64,000 nucleotides of DNA from Toxorhynchites rutilus septentrionalis (lineage: Eukaryota; Arthropoda; Insecta; Diptera; Culicidae): contig NC_073745.1 in the NCBI RefSeq assembly GCF_029784135.1, forward strand, positions 52,280,285 through 52,344,284, read 5' to 3'. Position 1 is the first letter of the stretch, and each line of letters starts with the position of its first letter. The position numbers were made by a program, and so were the translations under genes. Positions 33,600 to 45,417 of the stretch are shown in pieces. The notes under the pieces were generated by a model. That model was given only the letters and a program-made list of their open reading frames with translations. It had not been told where the DNA came from and searched no databases.

Positions 33600-35754
33600 A
33601 CAGTGTTGTCATAACCTAAAGGAACCGTATAACCTTACTTCTAACTGAATTTTACCATCGACTGATTAGCTTCCATCAACGACTTTACGGAGGAGGAAGC
33701 ATGGTAACTTTCTCCTGTGTGACCATTCCCGGTTTGCCGCTCGGTTGCACGAAAATGAACGAATTACGCAAAGTTGGAAAATTGCGTTTTCAGACACTTT
33801 GTCAACCAAAGCGAGAAAGAAAGAACAAAACAAGATACGGAGAAAAAAAACAGAGCGAGGCCGGAGGAAACGTTGCACCTTTTCGAAAAGGAAAGTCAAA
33901 TAAAATTTCCGTTCGGTCGAAAATCTTATTGTGTTCCGGACCGTGTCGGAGAGGTGGACCCGTTTTCGGATTTGATAAATTGAATTCTTATTGCCATTTT
34001 GCCGCGGTGAAACTTTGGATTGAATTGATTATGTTGACTTTTTCTTGGAAAGTTTCCTTATTTAGAAGTGTTCATTTGGGAGAAGAAAAGAAACGAACAA
34101 TCCGAGCGGTGAAAAATTTAAAATCCCTTCGCTATTAAAGCGAGCACAGGCGAAGCATAAAATACTCCGAACGCCACAAGCAGTGCACCAAAATGATCAA
34201 TGGGTGGGTGGATGCAACAATGGAGTTGTGAATCGCTGCGCATCAAACGGCAGCGGGTGCTGTTTTCTTCGTTCCATTACCCTCACACACAGATATATTT
34301 ACACACACACACACAGACACACAAGAGAAGGAAGTTTAGCTGAAGAATTTTTCTCACTTGGGGATCAAAAATGGTGTTGGTAAAAGTGAGTGCTTTTCAC
34401 TGCCCGCTTCACCGCACTCTTTTTCGAGTGCATTCTCTGCGGGATAGTTATTTACGCCGTAGATGACTGAACTTTACGAAAGAGCAATAATAGCTGCTGA
34501 TGGACCGAGAAAAGCGAAATTACTGCATCCCCAGCATCGGCACCAGCAGAGAGAGAGAGTGATGCGAAATTTAGCGCCGCTCGGGGGAGTTAAATTTCAT
34601 CCACTTGGAGTCTGTGTGAATTGCACTTTTTAAAATACTTTACTCGTTCGAGTTTCCACCGGCGATGCGCTTCAGTTGAGTTCCTAATGGAGCATTTTGC
34701 TAAGAAGTTTAATATTTAATTGCTATGTAATAGCAATTAAATATTAAGAAAGTGAATTGAAATAATCGGTGATAAACATAGGAGAAAAAATCCCGGACAT
34801 TTGCGCTATGCAATCGGCATCACAATCCAACGATATCAACAGCGTGCAGAAGTAGGGTTTAATTTGTCACAAAATTCCCACCATAATGGAAACGTATTCC
34901 AAATTAGATCACGTACAGTGAAATACTAACTTGTCACGTTGCCACGCTTTTCCGACACTCCAACCGTTGGCCGTCGCCATAGGAATCATTCGGTAAATCC
35001 CCTCCAACAATGACACCGAATCCGGACGGAATCCTTGGGAGTCGGTCTGGCTCAATCCCACATTCTTATTTTTCGCTCGTTTCGCTCGACTGACTGTGTG
35101 CCACCGCTCTCCAGCTGGGGAACTTGTGGCAATGCAATTTTCATATCGTTTAATATTTTATTTAAATCCCTGATCAGCTTAACTTGCTGTCTGTAGCACC
35201 AAAGCAGCCGGATACTTGCCCCATTATAAGCTGCCCCACCCGGACGAATGAGGGAGGGGCAGGGAAGGAACTAAGCAGGGAGAAGGAAGACGACGCCGAT
35301 GATGTGGCGAGTCTCTTAAATTGAGAGGAAGAAGATGCGATTATGTCACATTTACCCAAGAAGTTATTGGTAAATAACGAATTTCGATATCTGCGGAGCA
35401 CCCGGAGAGATGCCTCGGAGTGGCGAGACCGAATTCACATCCTTTCTAACAGCTTTCGGAACGATGTTATGGGAATGGGAAGTTGCTCCGCTGGAAGAAG
35501 ATGGAATGAATTTATGCTGAATGACTCCCTGTGTATTACGGAACTTGTGTTGGCGATTGCTACGGGTGGGAATTTGCTCCTCCTACGATGGAGGCGGTGT
35601 AACGATCAGTCCAGATAATAACTCGAATTACTTGTTGTTTATACTTTGTTGATTCAGTAGTTGTGGTGGGGAAACACATTACGGAGATGCGCTCCCATCA
35701 AAATTTCAAATTGTTTCTGCAAAGTGGTTGGTTAAGCATAACATATATTTTGAT
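33600..35754. other. Low-copy non-coding DNA
   Basis: An interrupted CA microsatellite lies at 34284-34324. Frames of 145 codons (33701-34138, plus) and others lack domains. The stretch looks like host intergenic or intronic DNA. Confidence 0.4.
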
Positions 35755-35762
35755 AAGTTTGG

Positions 35763-36249
35763 CTAAGGGGGTCTCCGTAGCCACATTGGTTGCGCGTTCG
35801 CTTAGTAAGCGATCGATCGTGAGTTCAAAACTCAGGGCCCTCATTGACCATCTTTATGTTGTTACAGAATAGCTACGTCCACGCAACAATCATCAGCGAT
35901 GGAGATCGATCCACGGTCGAATTAAGATCGATTCATCCATACCAACTGCTCTGCTCTGCAAGACACATCGGGCTGCTGTTCTATAAATAACTCAATGATC
36001 AATCAACTGTCTCCGCTGTCCGGTCTAACTGGATAATGGAAGAACAGATAGAAAACTCTTACGCCCAAATGGCTACTGTGTAAATGTGTACCATATGCAA
36101 TGGTATAGAAAGGAATACTCTAACGCCGAAAAATGACAACTGTGTAATGTGCTAATTATAGATATGATAAACATGTGACATGTACACGATTAAAATTCGG
36201 CTCTGTTACAGCTAAAATGAGCTTAAAATAAAAAAAAGGGATAAAAAAA
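35763..36249 (+). mobile_element. tRNA-headed SINE with I-LINE-like 3' tail
   Basis: TAGCCACATTGGTTGCGCG (A-box-like) and GAGTTCAAAACTC (B-box-like) lie within a tRNA-like head at about 35770-35850. The 3' end (AATTCGGCTC, then GAGCTTAAAATAAA and an A-rich tail) resembles the end of the LINE that begins 23 bases downstream (AATTCGGCTC, GAGCCTGTAAAAATAAA). AAGTTTGG flanks it at 35755-35762 and 36250-36257. Aedes Gecko SINEs share a 3' end with MosquI LINEs, which fits. The family name is inference. Confidence 0.6.
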
Positions 36250-36779
36250 AAGTTTGGATAAACAAGTTAGATCATTCGCTATCCAACTCTTGACGAGTAA
36301 AGTTCAGTGTCGTTATTGTGCGTTGCCACTTTTACTATTGTGCGATTGGTATAGTGTACGAGTGAAGGTCATTGCTGTCCGCTTTCGAATTGACCTTTTG
36401 TGAAGTGGAACGAAGGAAGCAGCGCTCTTGCAGCTTGCAGCCCTTGGCGGCTGTTGAACATTGGCATAACGGGATCGCCATCGTGTGGCTGTCGTTAACG
36501 GGAATTATCATCACGTGACCGTGTGAGCTATTCTTGCGCTATTGTGTTGATCCATAGCGCGTAGCCTCTGTCTCTCCCTGGTTAGGGCAGTAGAGCGCAG
36601 TATCGGAACATCTTTTATATTAAGGTACACATATTTAATATTAATATTATTGGTCAACTCAAATGTTCATTGCTTAATATTATCGTCATAATTTTTTGTT
36701 TGTTTGTTTTGTTATTTTTTTTTTGAGATTATTGTTAAAATCAATAATAGATTAGAAATAAGACAAAATTTTTTGTAAA

Positions 36780-38342
36780 ATGGAGAATAGTGGAGGATCT
36801 CCAGAGATGGAGATCTCCGATAATGAATCCCATTCAAGATCTGGGAAAAAACATAAACGAGTCCCTCAAAAAGAAGATAATTCTTCTGGGGACGAATCTG
36901 CTCATCCTTCCAAGCCCCCCTCTAAGAAAATAGCAAGCCTCCCTTCTGAACCCACTGTTACTTCCACTCCCCCTCTCCCATCATCGATTTCGCTTCCCCC
37001 TTCTGATGTTTCCGATCCAACCCAATCCTCGTCCTCGTCCTCGTCCTCGTCTTCTCCCTCTGTTGTCTCCGCTCCACGTGTCAGAGTTTATCCAGAAGAT
37101 GCACCTGGAACTGGCCCTTGGGTTGTTTTCCTCCGGCCAAAACCGAAAGGAAAAAACCTTAACGTGATTCAGATCATGAAAGATCTGGCCAGATACACTT
37201 CTGTATCTGAAATTCGCAGGGTTAGACCGAACAAATTGCGAGTTGTCGTGAATGAACGGAAACACGCAAACGAGATTGTTGCTGATCAACATTTCACTCT
37301 CGAATATCGAACATTTATACCCTCCCATAACGTAGAAATTGAGGGGGTGATAACTGAAACGGGTCTGACGAGCGAACAAATAAAAGCAGAAGGAAAAGGC
37401 AAGTTCAAGAAGCTCCCCTCAATGGAAGTGAAAATCTTGGACTGTCGCCAACTCGGGAAACTTTCCCATGATGGGGACCAAACTAAATTTACGCCGTCCG
37501 ACTCGTTTCGAGTCACCTTTGCTGGTGCCGCCCTCCCTGACTACGTTATGGTGGACAAATTGAGACTACCTGTGCGACTCTTCGTGCCAAAGCCCATGAC
37601 TTGCAACAAATGCAAGTCAGTTGGTCACACTTCAGATTATTGTGCCAACAAGGAGCGCTGTGCCACTTGCGGAGAGCAACATGAGGGGAAATCCTGCAGT
37701 GCGACTGAGCATAAGTGTCCATATTTCGGAGGATCCCCACACGCGCTCTCAGCTTGTGAAACTTACAAGAGTCGCTGGGAGAAACAGAAGCGCTCTTTAA
37801 AGGAACGCTCGAAGCGCACTTTTGCGGAAATTTTAAAGGGCGCTCCTCCACTGGCCCAACAACAACAACAACCAATCTCAACATACAATATCTTTTCCAC
37901 GTTGCCAGTTGATGAAATGGAAGCGGACACAGCTAGCGGGGGCACACCGTTCATTTTCCAAGGGAATCCCCGGCGCAAAAATGTGACCACTCCCAAAGTT
38001 CAAGAACAAGTCCCCCCAGTTAGCTTGCCTAAAAAATCGAGTGCAGCGGACAAGCAAAATCAGGTTCCTCCTGGCTTCCGTGGGAATAGTTCACCTTCGA
38101 ACGACCCAGCACTCGAGGGGACATCAAAAACCCCAACTGTCCCTGTTTTTCCGTCCAGCTCAACTTCCCAATCGGGATTTATAAAGTTGTCTGACCTTTT
38201 GGATCAAATCTTCAAGTGTTTTTATGTTTCCGACTCCATCAGAACCCTTGTCATCTCAATGCTTCCAGTATTAAAGACAATTTTACAGCAATTGATGCAA
38301 ACATGGCCCCTCCTTGCAATGATTATCTCTCTTGATGTCTAA
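36780..38342 (+). CDS. LINE ORF1, gag-like nucleic-acid-binding protein
   Basis: This 520-codon frame is intact. The first 110 residues are low-complexity, with a run of ten Ser encoded by repeated TCC/TCG codons. Residues about 115-270 form the conserved I-factor-type region (GPWVVFLRPKPKGKNLNVIQ, RPNKLRVVVNERKHANEIV, PSDSFRVTFAGAALPDYVM). Zinc knuckles follow: CNKCKSVGHTSDYC and CATCGEQHEGKSC, then a decayed CPYFGGSPHALSAC in which the second Cys is Phe. After KRSLKERSKRTFAEILKG the tail is Pro/Gln-rich. ORF1 proteins of this clade bind element RNA and assemble the ribonucleoprotein. Its stop overlaps the ORF2 start (ATGTCTAA), suggesting coupled reinitiation. Confidence 0.85.
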   Translation: MENSGGSPEMEISDNESHSRSGKKHKRVPQKEDNSSGDESAHPSKPPSKKIASLPSEPTVTSTPPLPSSISLPPSDVSDPTQSSSSSSSSSSPSVVSAPRVRVYPEDAPGTGPWVVFLRPKPKGKNLNVIQIMKDLARYTSVSEIRRVRPNKLRVVVNERKHANEIVADQHFTLEYRTFIPSHNVEIEGVITETGLTSEQIKAEGKGKFKKLPSMEVKILDCRQLGKLSHDGDQTKFTPSDSFRVTFAGAALPDYVMVDKLRLPVRLFVPKPMTCNKCKSVGHTSDYCANKERCATCGEQHEGKSCSATEHKCPYFGGSPHALSACETYKSRWEKQKRSLKERSKRTFAEILKGAPPLAQQQQQPISTYNIFSTLPVDEMEADTASGGTPFIFQGNPRRKNVTTPKVQEQVPPVSLPKKSSAADKQNQVPPGFRGNSSPSNDPALEGTSKTPTVPVFPSSSTSQSGFIKLSDLLDQIFKCFYVSDSIRTLVISMLPVLKTILQQLMQTWPLLAMIISLDV

Positions 38343-38582
38343 TTTAGATAGAGAGGTCGGAGATATCACTGTTTTTCAGTGGAATTGTCGTAGTCTTATC
38401 CCTAAATTGGATACATTCAAATTTTTAATTCATAACTTCAATTGTGATGTTTTTGCTCTGTCCGAAACTTGGCTTTCTTCGCGAGATGATATCTCTATCC
38501 ACGATTTTAATATTATACGCTTGGACCGCGATGACAGATACGGAGGGGTACTATTGGGGATCAATAAGTGCCACTCATTTTT

Positions 38583-39468
38583 GACGTGGGACTACGTCTA
38601 ACCGGAATATATGGGGGGTAAAATGAAAACATAATTACTGAACATGCAGGAAAAAATGCAAGATTTCGAATGCTTATAACTCGAACATTTTCTACTGGAT
38701 CGGAAAGATGTTTGCATCAATTGATAGGGAATATTTCTACGCATCTATCGCAATACATAAAATGTTGTTTTTCATTATATAAATAATTAAATAACTGTGA
38801 AGTGTTAAGCGTTATCTAAACGCCCTAACTGTCTCGTTTTGATTGGCCCGCTTTACGGGTTCCCCAACACAGACTTCAAAACCAAGCAGCCTTGGAGAAA
38901 TCGACATTGCAAATACATGAACGTCGGGGGTATTTTTGTTCCGGTTAATATGTATTTCCCTAACACAGACTACACATCCATGGAGCGTAGGGAAATTGAC
39001 ATTGCAAATTCATGCAGGTCGGGGGTATTTTTGTTTCGACTGAAATGTGTTTCCCCAACACAAACATCGGAACCAAGGTGTCTGAGGAAATTGGCATTGC
39101 AAATTCATACGAGTTAGGGGCATTTTTGTTCCGAATGAAACGAGTTTCCCTAACACAGACTTCCAACCAAGATGTCTTGGTTAATGGGCTTTACAAATAA
39201 ATGCAAACTGCGAGTACTTTTGTAGAAGTTGAAGTTGTTGATTCATGCAAGCCGGTGGTACTTCTGCACCCGCATGTTTTTTTTTGCACTCCGAAAAGTG
39301 TTTTCCTAACACGGATTACAATAATGGGTACGAACATAACGCTTTGGCTCGGTTATTCAAGATTGCATTGAAGGAAATGCCATCATATCTTCTGCTCACT
39401 GAAATGATTGCTAAGCTTAGGTAATCCCACGTCAACCTTGCGGTTATATTATAGATATAACCCACCCA
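38583..39468 (+). mobile_element. GACGTAG-family element inside LINE ORF2
   Basis: The left end is GACGTGGGACTACGTC after five T. The right end is CCCACGTCAACCTTGCGG through ACCCACCCA before six T. The first 270 bases match the left domain of the histone copies and of 30947-30680. Minisatellite units lie at 38860-39260. Removing it joins KCHSF to the next LINE residues at a T-run, so the boundaries are well defined apart from the T-run itself. Confidence 0.88.
38860..39260. repeat. Minisatellite units in the ORF2 insertion
   Basis: Four units with CCCTAACACAGAC-like starts and GTCGGGGGTATTTTTGTT-like ends, in the opposite orientation to 29960-30680. Confidence 0.8.
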
Positions 39469-42400
39469 TTTTTTCGAATTGACCTTCCACCTATTGGAGG
39501 GATCGAAGCTGTTGCTTGTCATGCAAACATCAGAGGTAAAGACCTCTGTATTGTCAGCTTGTATTGGCCTCCGAGAGCTGCGGTTAGCCGCAAACAACTT
39601 GATGACATGTGCTCACTTCTTCCTGAGCCACGATTGATCTTGGGAGACTTCAACTCTCACGGAACTGCCTGGGGGGAACAGTACGACGACAATCGTTCAT
39701 TGTTGATATATGACCTTTGTAACAACTTCAATATGACCGTTTTGAACACTGGGGAAACAACACGTGTGCCTAAACCTCCTGCTAACCCAAGTGCTCTTGA
39801 CCTCTCGCTTTGCTCGAATTCACTATCGTTAGATTGCAAGTGGAATGTAATCCAGGACCCCAACGGTAGTGATCACTTGCCAATCAAAATTTCCATCACC
39901 ATTGGGTCGAATTCTTCTGAATCTATAAACATGGCATATGACCTCACAAGACACATTGACTGGAAAAAATATGCGGACGCGATTGCTCTAGCCATCAATT
40001 CCAGAGATGGTTTACCTCCATTGGAGGAGTATAACTTCCTTTCTCGTTTGATCTATGACAGCGCGGTTCGCGCTCAAACGAAACCTATCCCAGGTTCCAC
40101 TATTCGTCGAAGGCCTCCCAATCTATGGTGGGATAGCCAGTGTTCCAAGCTTTATGTAGAAAAATCGAATGCATTTAAAGCTTTTCGGAAACGTGGAACC
40201 CCTGAAAATTTTCAGACGTATTTGGACATTGAAAATCAATTTAAAAACTTGATCAAAGGGAAAAAACGTGCTTATTGGCGAAATTTCGTGGGAGGTTTGT
40301 CACGAGAAACGTCAATGAAAAAATTATGGAAAGTGGCTCGAAACATGAGAAATCGCTCTTCAACGAATGAAAGCGAAGAATATTCACATCGATGGATTTT
40401 TAATTTTGCACGGAAGGTTTGTCCTGATTCTGCTCCTGTGCAAAAAATTGTTCGAGATATACCACAAGATAGGTGCGATCTTGATTCCGAGTTTTCGATG
40501 GTAGAATTCTCTCTTGCTCTCCTTTCATGTAACAATTTTGCTCCGGGATCGGATAGAATTAAGTTCAACTTGCTGAAAAATCTCCCTGATGTGGCGAAAC
40601 ATCGCTTGTTGAACTTATTCAATCGGTTTCTGGAGCATAATATTGTTCCAGATGATTGGAGACAAGTACGAGTTATAGCTATTCAAAAACCCGGAAAACC
40701 CGCGTCCGACTTCAATTCTTACCGCCCAATAGCAATGCTGTCTTGTATACGGAAATTGTTGGAGAAAATGATCTTGTTTCGCCTTGATCGATGGGTTGAA
40801 ACGAATGGCCTACTCTCAGATACACAATATGGGTTCCGCAGGGGCAAGGGGACGAATGATTGTCTTGCGTTGCTTTCTTCAGAAATTCAAATGGCTTACG
40901 CCGAAAAAAAAACAAATGGCTTCAGTATTCTTGGACATAAAGGGGGCCTTTGATTCTGTTTCAATAGAGGTTTTGTCAGACAAATTACACTCTCGGGGTC
41001 TGCCGCCTCTATTGAATAATATGTTATATAACTTGCTTTGTGAAAAACATTTGAACTTTTCTCACGGAGATTCGGCAGTAAGTCGGGTCTCTTACATGGG
41101 ACTCCCCCAGGGCTCATGTTTAAGCCCCCTTTTGTACAACTTCTATGTAAGCGACATCGACAATTGCCTTACACAAAATTGCAGCCTAAGACAACTTGCA
41201 GATGATGGAGTGGTGTCTGTCGTAGGATCAAACGAATCCGACCTGCAAGGACCCTTACAAGATACTTTGAACAATTTTTCAACCTGGGCCATTGGGCTAG
41301 GGATCGAATTCTCCACGGAGAAAACAGAGATGGTGGTTTTTTCTAGGAAGCATAGACCAGCAAAACCAAAGCTTCATCTTTTGGGTAAACCGATCACTCA
41401 TGCTATGTCATTCAAGTATCTTGGGGTCTGGTTCGACTCCAAATGTACTTGGGGGGCCCATATTAGGTATCTGAGTAAAAAATGTCAACAAAGAATAAAC
41501 TTTCTCCGTACAATTACCGGCACCTGGTGGGGAACCCATCCCGAAGATCTTATTATGTTGTATCGAACAACTATTCTCTCAGTGATGGAGTATGGCAGTT
41601 TCTGTTTTCAATCAGCTGCCAAAACACACCTCATTAAACTCGAGCGAATTCAGTATCTTTGTCTCCGTATTGCGTTGGGATGTATGCCCTCAACGCATAC
41701 CATGAGTCTCGAGGTTTTGGCAGGCGTACTCCCACTAAAAGATCGCTTCAATTTATTATCTCTTCGGTTCCTCATCCGGTGTAAGGTTATGAATCCATTG
41801 GTGATCGGAAATTTTGAGCAATTGATCGAGCTAAATTTTCATTCTGGATTCATGAATTCATATCATGAATTCACCTCTATGCAGGTTGTTCCTTCTTCGT
41901 ATATTCCCAACCGTATTTGTTTTCCTGACTACATCAATTCCTCTGTACATTTCGATCTGTTCATGAAGGAGAAAATCCATGAAAATCCAGATTATCTTAG
42001 ATTGGGGTTCGTTCCTACAATCTTCAATGCAAAGTATGGGCGTATCAATTGTGATAATATGTACTTTACTGATGGGTCCTCTATGAATGAGTCCACAGGA
42101 TTTGGAGTGTTCAACGTATTTTTTAGCACCTCACACAGTCTTGCTCGGTATATATTGCTGAATTGGCAGCGATATACTGGGCGCTGGACAGCGTCGCCTC
42201 ACGACCTGTTGAACACTATTACATTGTAACGGATAGTCTTAGCTCTGTCGAAGCTATCCGTTCAGTGAGGCCGGAAAAGCACTCGCCGTACTTCCTTGAG
42301 AGAATACGAGAAATTTTGAGTGCTTTATCCAGACGCTGTTATGTCATTACCTTTGTCTGGGTCCCTTCACATTGCTCCATTTCGGGTAATGAGAGGGCTG

Positions 42401-43255
42401 ACTCATTGGCAAAGGTAGGTGCAATTGAAGGCGATATTTATCAGCGTCAAATCGCCTTCAATGAATTTTATCCTTTAGTCCGCAAAAATACCATCGCTAA
42501 CTGGCAACGCAAGTGGAACGAAGATGAATTGGGTCGGTGGCTTCACTCGATTATCCCTAAGGTTAGCCTCAAACCGTGGTTCAAAAGTCTAGACTTGAGT
42601 CGGGACTTTATCCGCACCTTCTCCCGACTCATGTCCAATCACTGTTCGTTAGATGCACTACTCTTTCGTTTCAATCTTGCCAGCAGCAATCTCTGCGTTT
42701 GTGGCCAAGGTTATCACGACATCGAGCACATTGTTTGGTCGTGCGAGGTGTATCTGGTCGCCAGATCGAATTTAGAAAACTCCCTTCGGGCCCGAGGAAG
42801 ACAGCCCAATGTGCCGGTGAGAGATGTGTTGCCTCGGTTAGACCTTGATTACATGTCCCATATATATGTTTTCCTTAAAGCTATAGATCTTCGTGTGTGA
42901 TTGCCCCTACATCCTTATACCCTCCTTTCCTTCCTTTGCGGGTAATTCGTCCCCTTGCTATAAATAGTAGAATAAGTAGAAATGTAAATAAACTATTGAT
43001 ATACGAATAGATTTAAGTATTGAGTGCTCATCAACATTGTTACAATTTCCTTATATCCCATCCTTCTCCTAAAAATATGTCACCCTTCTAAACTCGAGTA
43101 CACCGCGAGTAATCGGTTTTCCACCTTACTAACCATAGATGTAAGAAAATTGTTTATATATATAGTTTTAAAATTATATTTAAGAATTCGGCTCCTTTAA
43201 ACTTAAGTAACTGAGCCTGTAAAAATAAACGAATTAAAAAAAAAAACAAGTTAGA

Positions 43256-43429
43256 GTACAATTTTACTTCTTACAATGTATTGGATATACATATCGGCCA
43301 AATATTTCCACTGGAACCGTTATATTCAAGTTTTATTATTTTTTCTTCCACAATGGCTATAAGGTACATCGAGAAGTGTCTACAAGTGAATGCATTTTAT
43401 TAATTAAACTTGATGTGCAATTCACTTAA
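43256..43429. other. Short non-coding gap
   Basis: Unassigned DNA between the LINE target duplication and repeat R2. Confidence 0.4.
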
Positions 43430-43659
43430 AAGGCCTGCCGGGTAAGGGAGTAAAAAGTGCCCCCAAACCAAATCACCAGCTGTATCGCAAATATTATATA
43501 GGATATTAAATAAGAAATTTTGGCTGCTTTTTGAACCCCTATGTGGCTTAACATATGATCTATAGTGAAAAACGTACTTGTGGCCAAATTGGATAATGGT
43601 TTTTTCGTTTATTTCACACCATCCTCTGAAGCTTCGAGATAAAAATTTGAAAAAAAAAA
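43430..43659 (+). repeat. Interspersed repeat R2, copy 4 (5' part)
   Basis: GGGTAAGGGAGTAAAAAGTG begins near 43440. The repeat breaks off in an A-run at 43659 and resumes at 46371 (TACTGAATGTGAATCTTAC). It therefore gives the empty site of histone element copy B, as judged from the uninterrupted copy at 46605-46900. Confidence 0.85.
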
Positions 43660-43830
43660 GGCGGGTGGGTAATGTCGGGGACATAACCGGAGTGACGTAG
43701 GACTATACAAAGGGGACCCCTCTATATATATTTTAAATATATTGTTTTATTTTCTTCTCCTACGTGAATACCTACCTATCTACCTGAAAAATGGATTAGT
43801 TTACTGTTTACTTTTTATGAATATGTTGAT

Positions 43831-43846
43831 GGTTCTGAAAAGAACC
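43831..43846 (-). promoter_or_regulatory. Histone stem-loop after H2A relic 2 (copy B)
   Basis: On the minus strand GGTTCTTTTCAGAACC has a perfect stem and canonical loop, followed by ATCAAC. The downstream element has drifted to AAAAAG from AAAGAG. Confidence 0.8.
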
Positions 43847-44085
43847 TTTGGTGTTGTGTTTTTGTTATCACTCGATATTCCCATCTTGTTCGGTTAAACC
43901 TTCCTGTTTAACTATTGCGTTTGCCACTCGCCACAGCTTTCACAGTTGGAAAATTTCTTCCCATCCAGCTTGTGACATGTTGTGCAGTAAATTACATTTA
44001 ATGCGACGTGCCGGAGAAACACTTTGCCACTCACTGAAACTAATTGTTGCCTTGATGAGCGCCGAACCGAAGTTGCTCTGTTCTT

Positions 44086-44317
44086 GATGCGGGTTTTCTG
44101 ATTGTCGTGAGCAGCTTTGCAAGCCAACTCGAGCACTCCGACGGCCGAAACTCTATAATCGCTGTTAGGTATACTGGTGCTCCGGCACCAATCCGTTCGG
44201 TCTAGTTACCCTTGCGGAGCAATCAGTGAATGCGACCAACAGGGAACTGGAGACCTGCACGGTTCGAGTGAGACTTTGCCTTTCCCTTAACTTGTCCTCC
44301 TTTGTTACGTCCACGAT
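44086..44317 (-). pseudogene. Histone H2A relic 2, copy B
   Basis: It has the same architecture and stops as 16309-16540: lost start, [23 protein letters not shown] for Arg before LLRKGN, TAG for Tyr, then AERIGAGAPVYLTAIIEF and LACKAAHDNQKTRI after a frameshift. It is preceded by TTTATA at 44397-44403 (a TATA box on the minus strand). The lesions shared with copies A and C mean the gene was already broken when the element spread. Confidence 0.85.
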
Positions 44318-44554
44318 GCCGATGCCGTACAACCACACGGGTTTACGGTTTGAAAGAAAATAAGATATTTTTTTGGGGTCCGCGTGTTTTATACTCTAGC
44401 GGTACACACTCACAGGATAGAGACAAATCGGCAGACTCAGCCAGAGGGGCGAGTCCAACGAGACGAACGAATGAGCGTTAAAAGGGAGCGATGGCAAAAA
44501 AAATACATTCATTACGATTTGTTCGCTCGTTGGACTCACATGCAGGCTAAAAAG

Positions 44555-44595
44555 GGTCCTTTTCAGGATCACAAAATTATCTTCAATCTAAAGAG
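44555..44595 (+). promoter_or_regulatory. Opposite-strand histone stem-loop (copy B)
   Basis: GGTCCTTTTCAGGATC at 44555-44570 is followed by ACA and by AAAGAG at 44590-44595. It is the 3' end of the gutted gene that diverges from H2A relic 2. Confidence 0.78.
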
Positions 44596-45167
44596 TTTAT
44601 TGTTTTGTTATCACTCGATATCCCCATCTTGTTCGGCTAAACCTTTCTGTTTAGCGATTGCGTTTGCCACTCGCCACAGCTTTCACAGTTGGAAAATTTC
44701 ATCCCATCCAGTTTTGTGACATGTTGTACAGTAAATTACATTCAATGCGACGTGCCGAAGCGCCACTCAGTGTCGCATTGGAGGCGATTTTAACCTGTAA
44801 TTGAACATTTGCGATGACAGCGGTACAGTGTCGACTTTCAATGTGGGGTCATAATTTGGATTTCTATGTTTACAAAAATGTCCAACTAAATAAGTCGCAT
44901 TACATGTCCATCCAATTAGCTAACTGTCGAACTAATTGTAAATTGCTGTACTTTCAATCTGGAAACAATTTAAGAATTGGTGAAAATTGAATAATCAGGA
45001 AAGTCCCCAACTATCAATAAGCTCAGAACAACTGCCAAATTCACATACTCATCAGATCCTGGCAAACAAATTATGAAAAAATCAATTTGTGTTTTATTAT
45101 TATTTTGGATAATGTTTTAGAAAGCATTGAACTGTATTTCCTAAACTCTTTTTTGGAAGGTTTAATA

Positions 45168-45183
45168 GCCCTGAAAAGCGCCT
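45168..45183 (-). promoter_or_regulatory. Histone stem-loop after H2A relic 1 (copy B)
   Basis: On the minus strand it reads GGCGCTTTTCAGGGCT, a diverged but recognisable stem-loop. AAAAAAGAG follows. Confidence 0.65.
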
Positions 45184-45417
45184 TGTTTTATGGAATGGTT
45201 CCAATTTAGAAAACTTAGTACTCGTGGTTTTGAAAAAAACCATTTCGAACGCCCTCGATGCCGCCTTGTTCTGGATTTGCCACTAAAGCAGATTGTATAA
45301 AGAACAAACTTTTTTCTTCCGCTACCTGTTGCCGTTTTGCGATTGCGTTTGCCACTCGCCACTCGCTGCAACTGCCTGTTGTCTTGATGTCCACCGAACC
45401 GAATGTGTTCTGTTCCG

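Larger units (their letters stand above)
38335..42900 (+). pseudogene. LINE ORF2: endonuclease, RT and RNase H, disrupted
   Basis: The ATG at 38335 overlaps the ORF1 stop. The endonuclease motifs are VFQWNCRSL, FALSETWLS, RLILGDFNSHGTAWG and GSDHLPI. The RT motifs are VFLDIKGAFDSVS, GLPQGSCLSPLLYNFYV and LADDGVVSV. The RNase H motifs are YFTDGSSMN, AELAAIYWALD, IVTDSLSSVEA and GNERADSLAK. A CVCGQGYHDIEHIVWSC zinc-binding C-terminus follows. Three lesions are visible: the 38583-39468 insertion, a one-base gain in an A9 run at 40904-40912, and a frame change at about 42110-42150. The catalytic residues are otherwise kept, so inactivation is recent. Confidence 0.88.
36272..43243 (+). mobile_element. 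Full-length I-clade (MosquI-like) LINE
   Basis: A 12-bp target duplication AAACAAGTTAGA lies at 36260-36271 and 43244-43255. The order is a 5' leader of about 500 bases, ORF1 (gag-like, zinc knuckles), ORF2 (endonuclease, RT, RNase H), a 3' UTR of about 340 bases and an A-rich tail. ORF1 with GPWVVFLRPK and RPNKLRVVV segments, plus an RNase H domain in ORF2, places it near Drosophila I and mosquito MosquI. ORF2 is dead: it carries an 886-bp insertion and two frameshifts. Confidence 0.85.

Noticed and set aside
33701..34138. 145-codon plus-strand open frame
   Set aside because: No domain. The Lys-rich stretch reflects A-rich sequence rather than a known protein.
36780..38342. LINE ORF1 as a host zinc-finger gene
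   Set aside because: Its position, zinc knuckles, overlap with ORF2 and the flanking target duplication all identify it as a retrotransposon gene.
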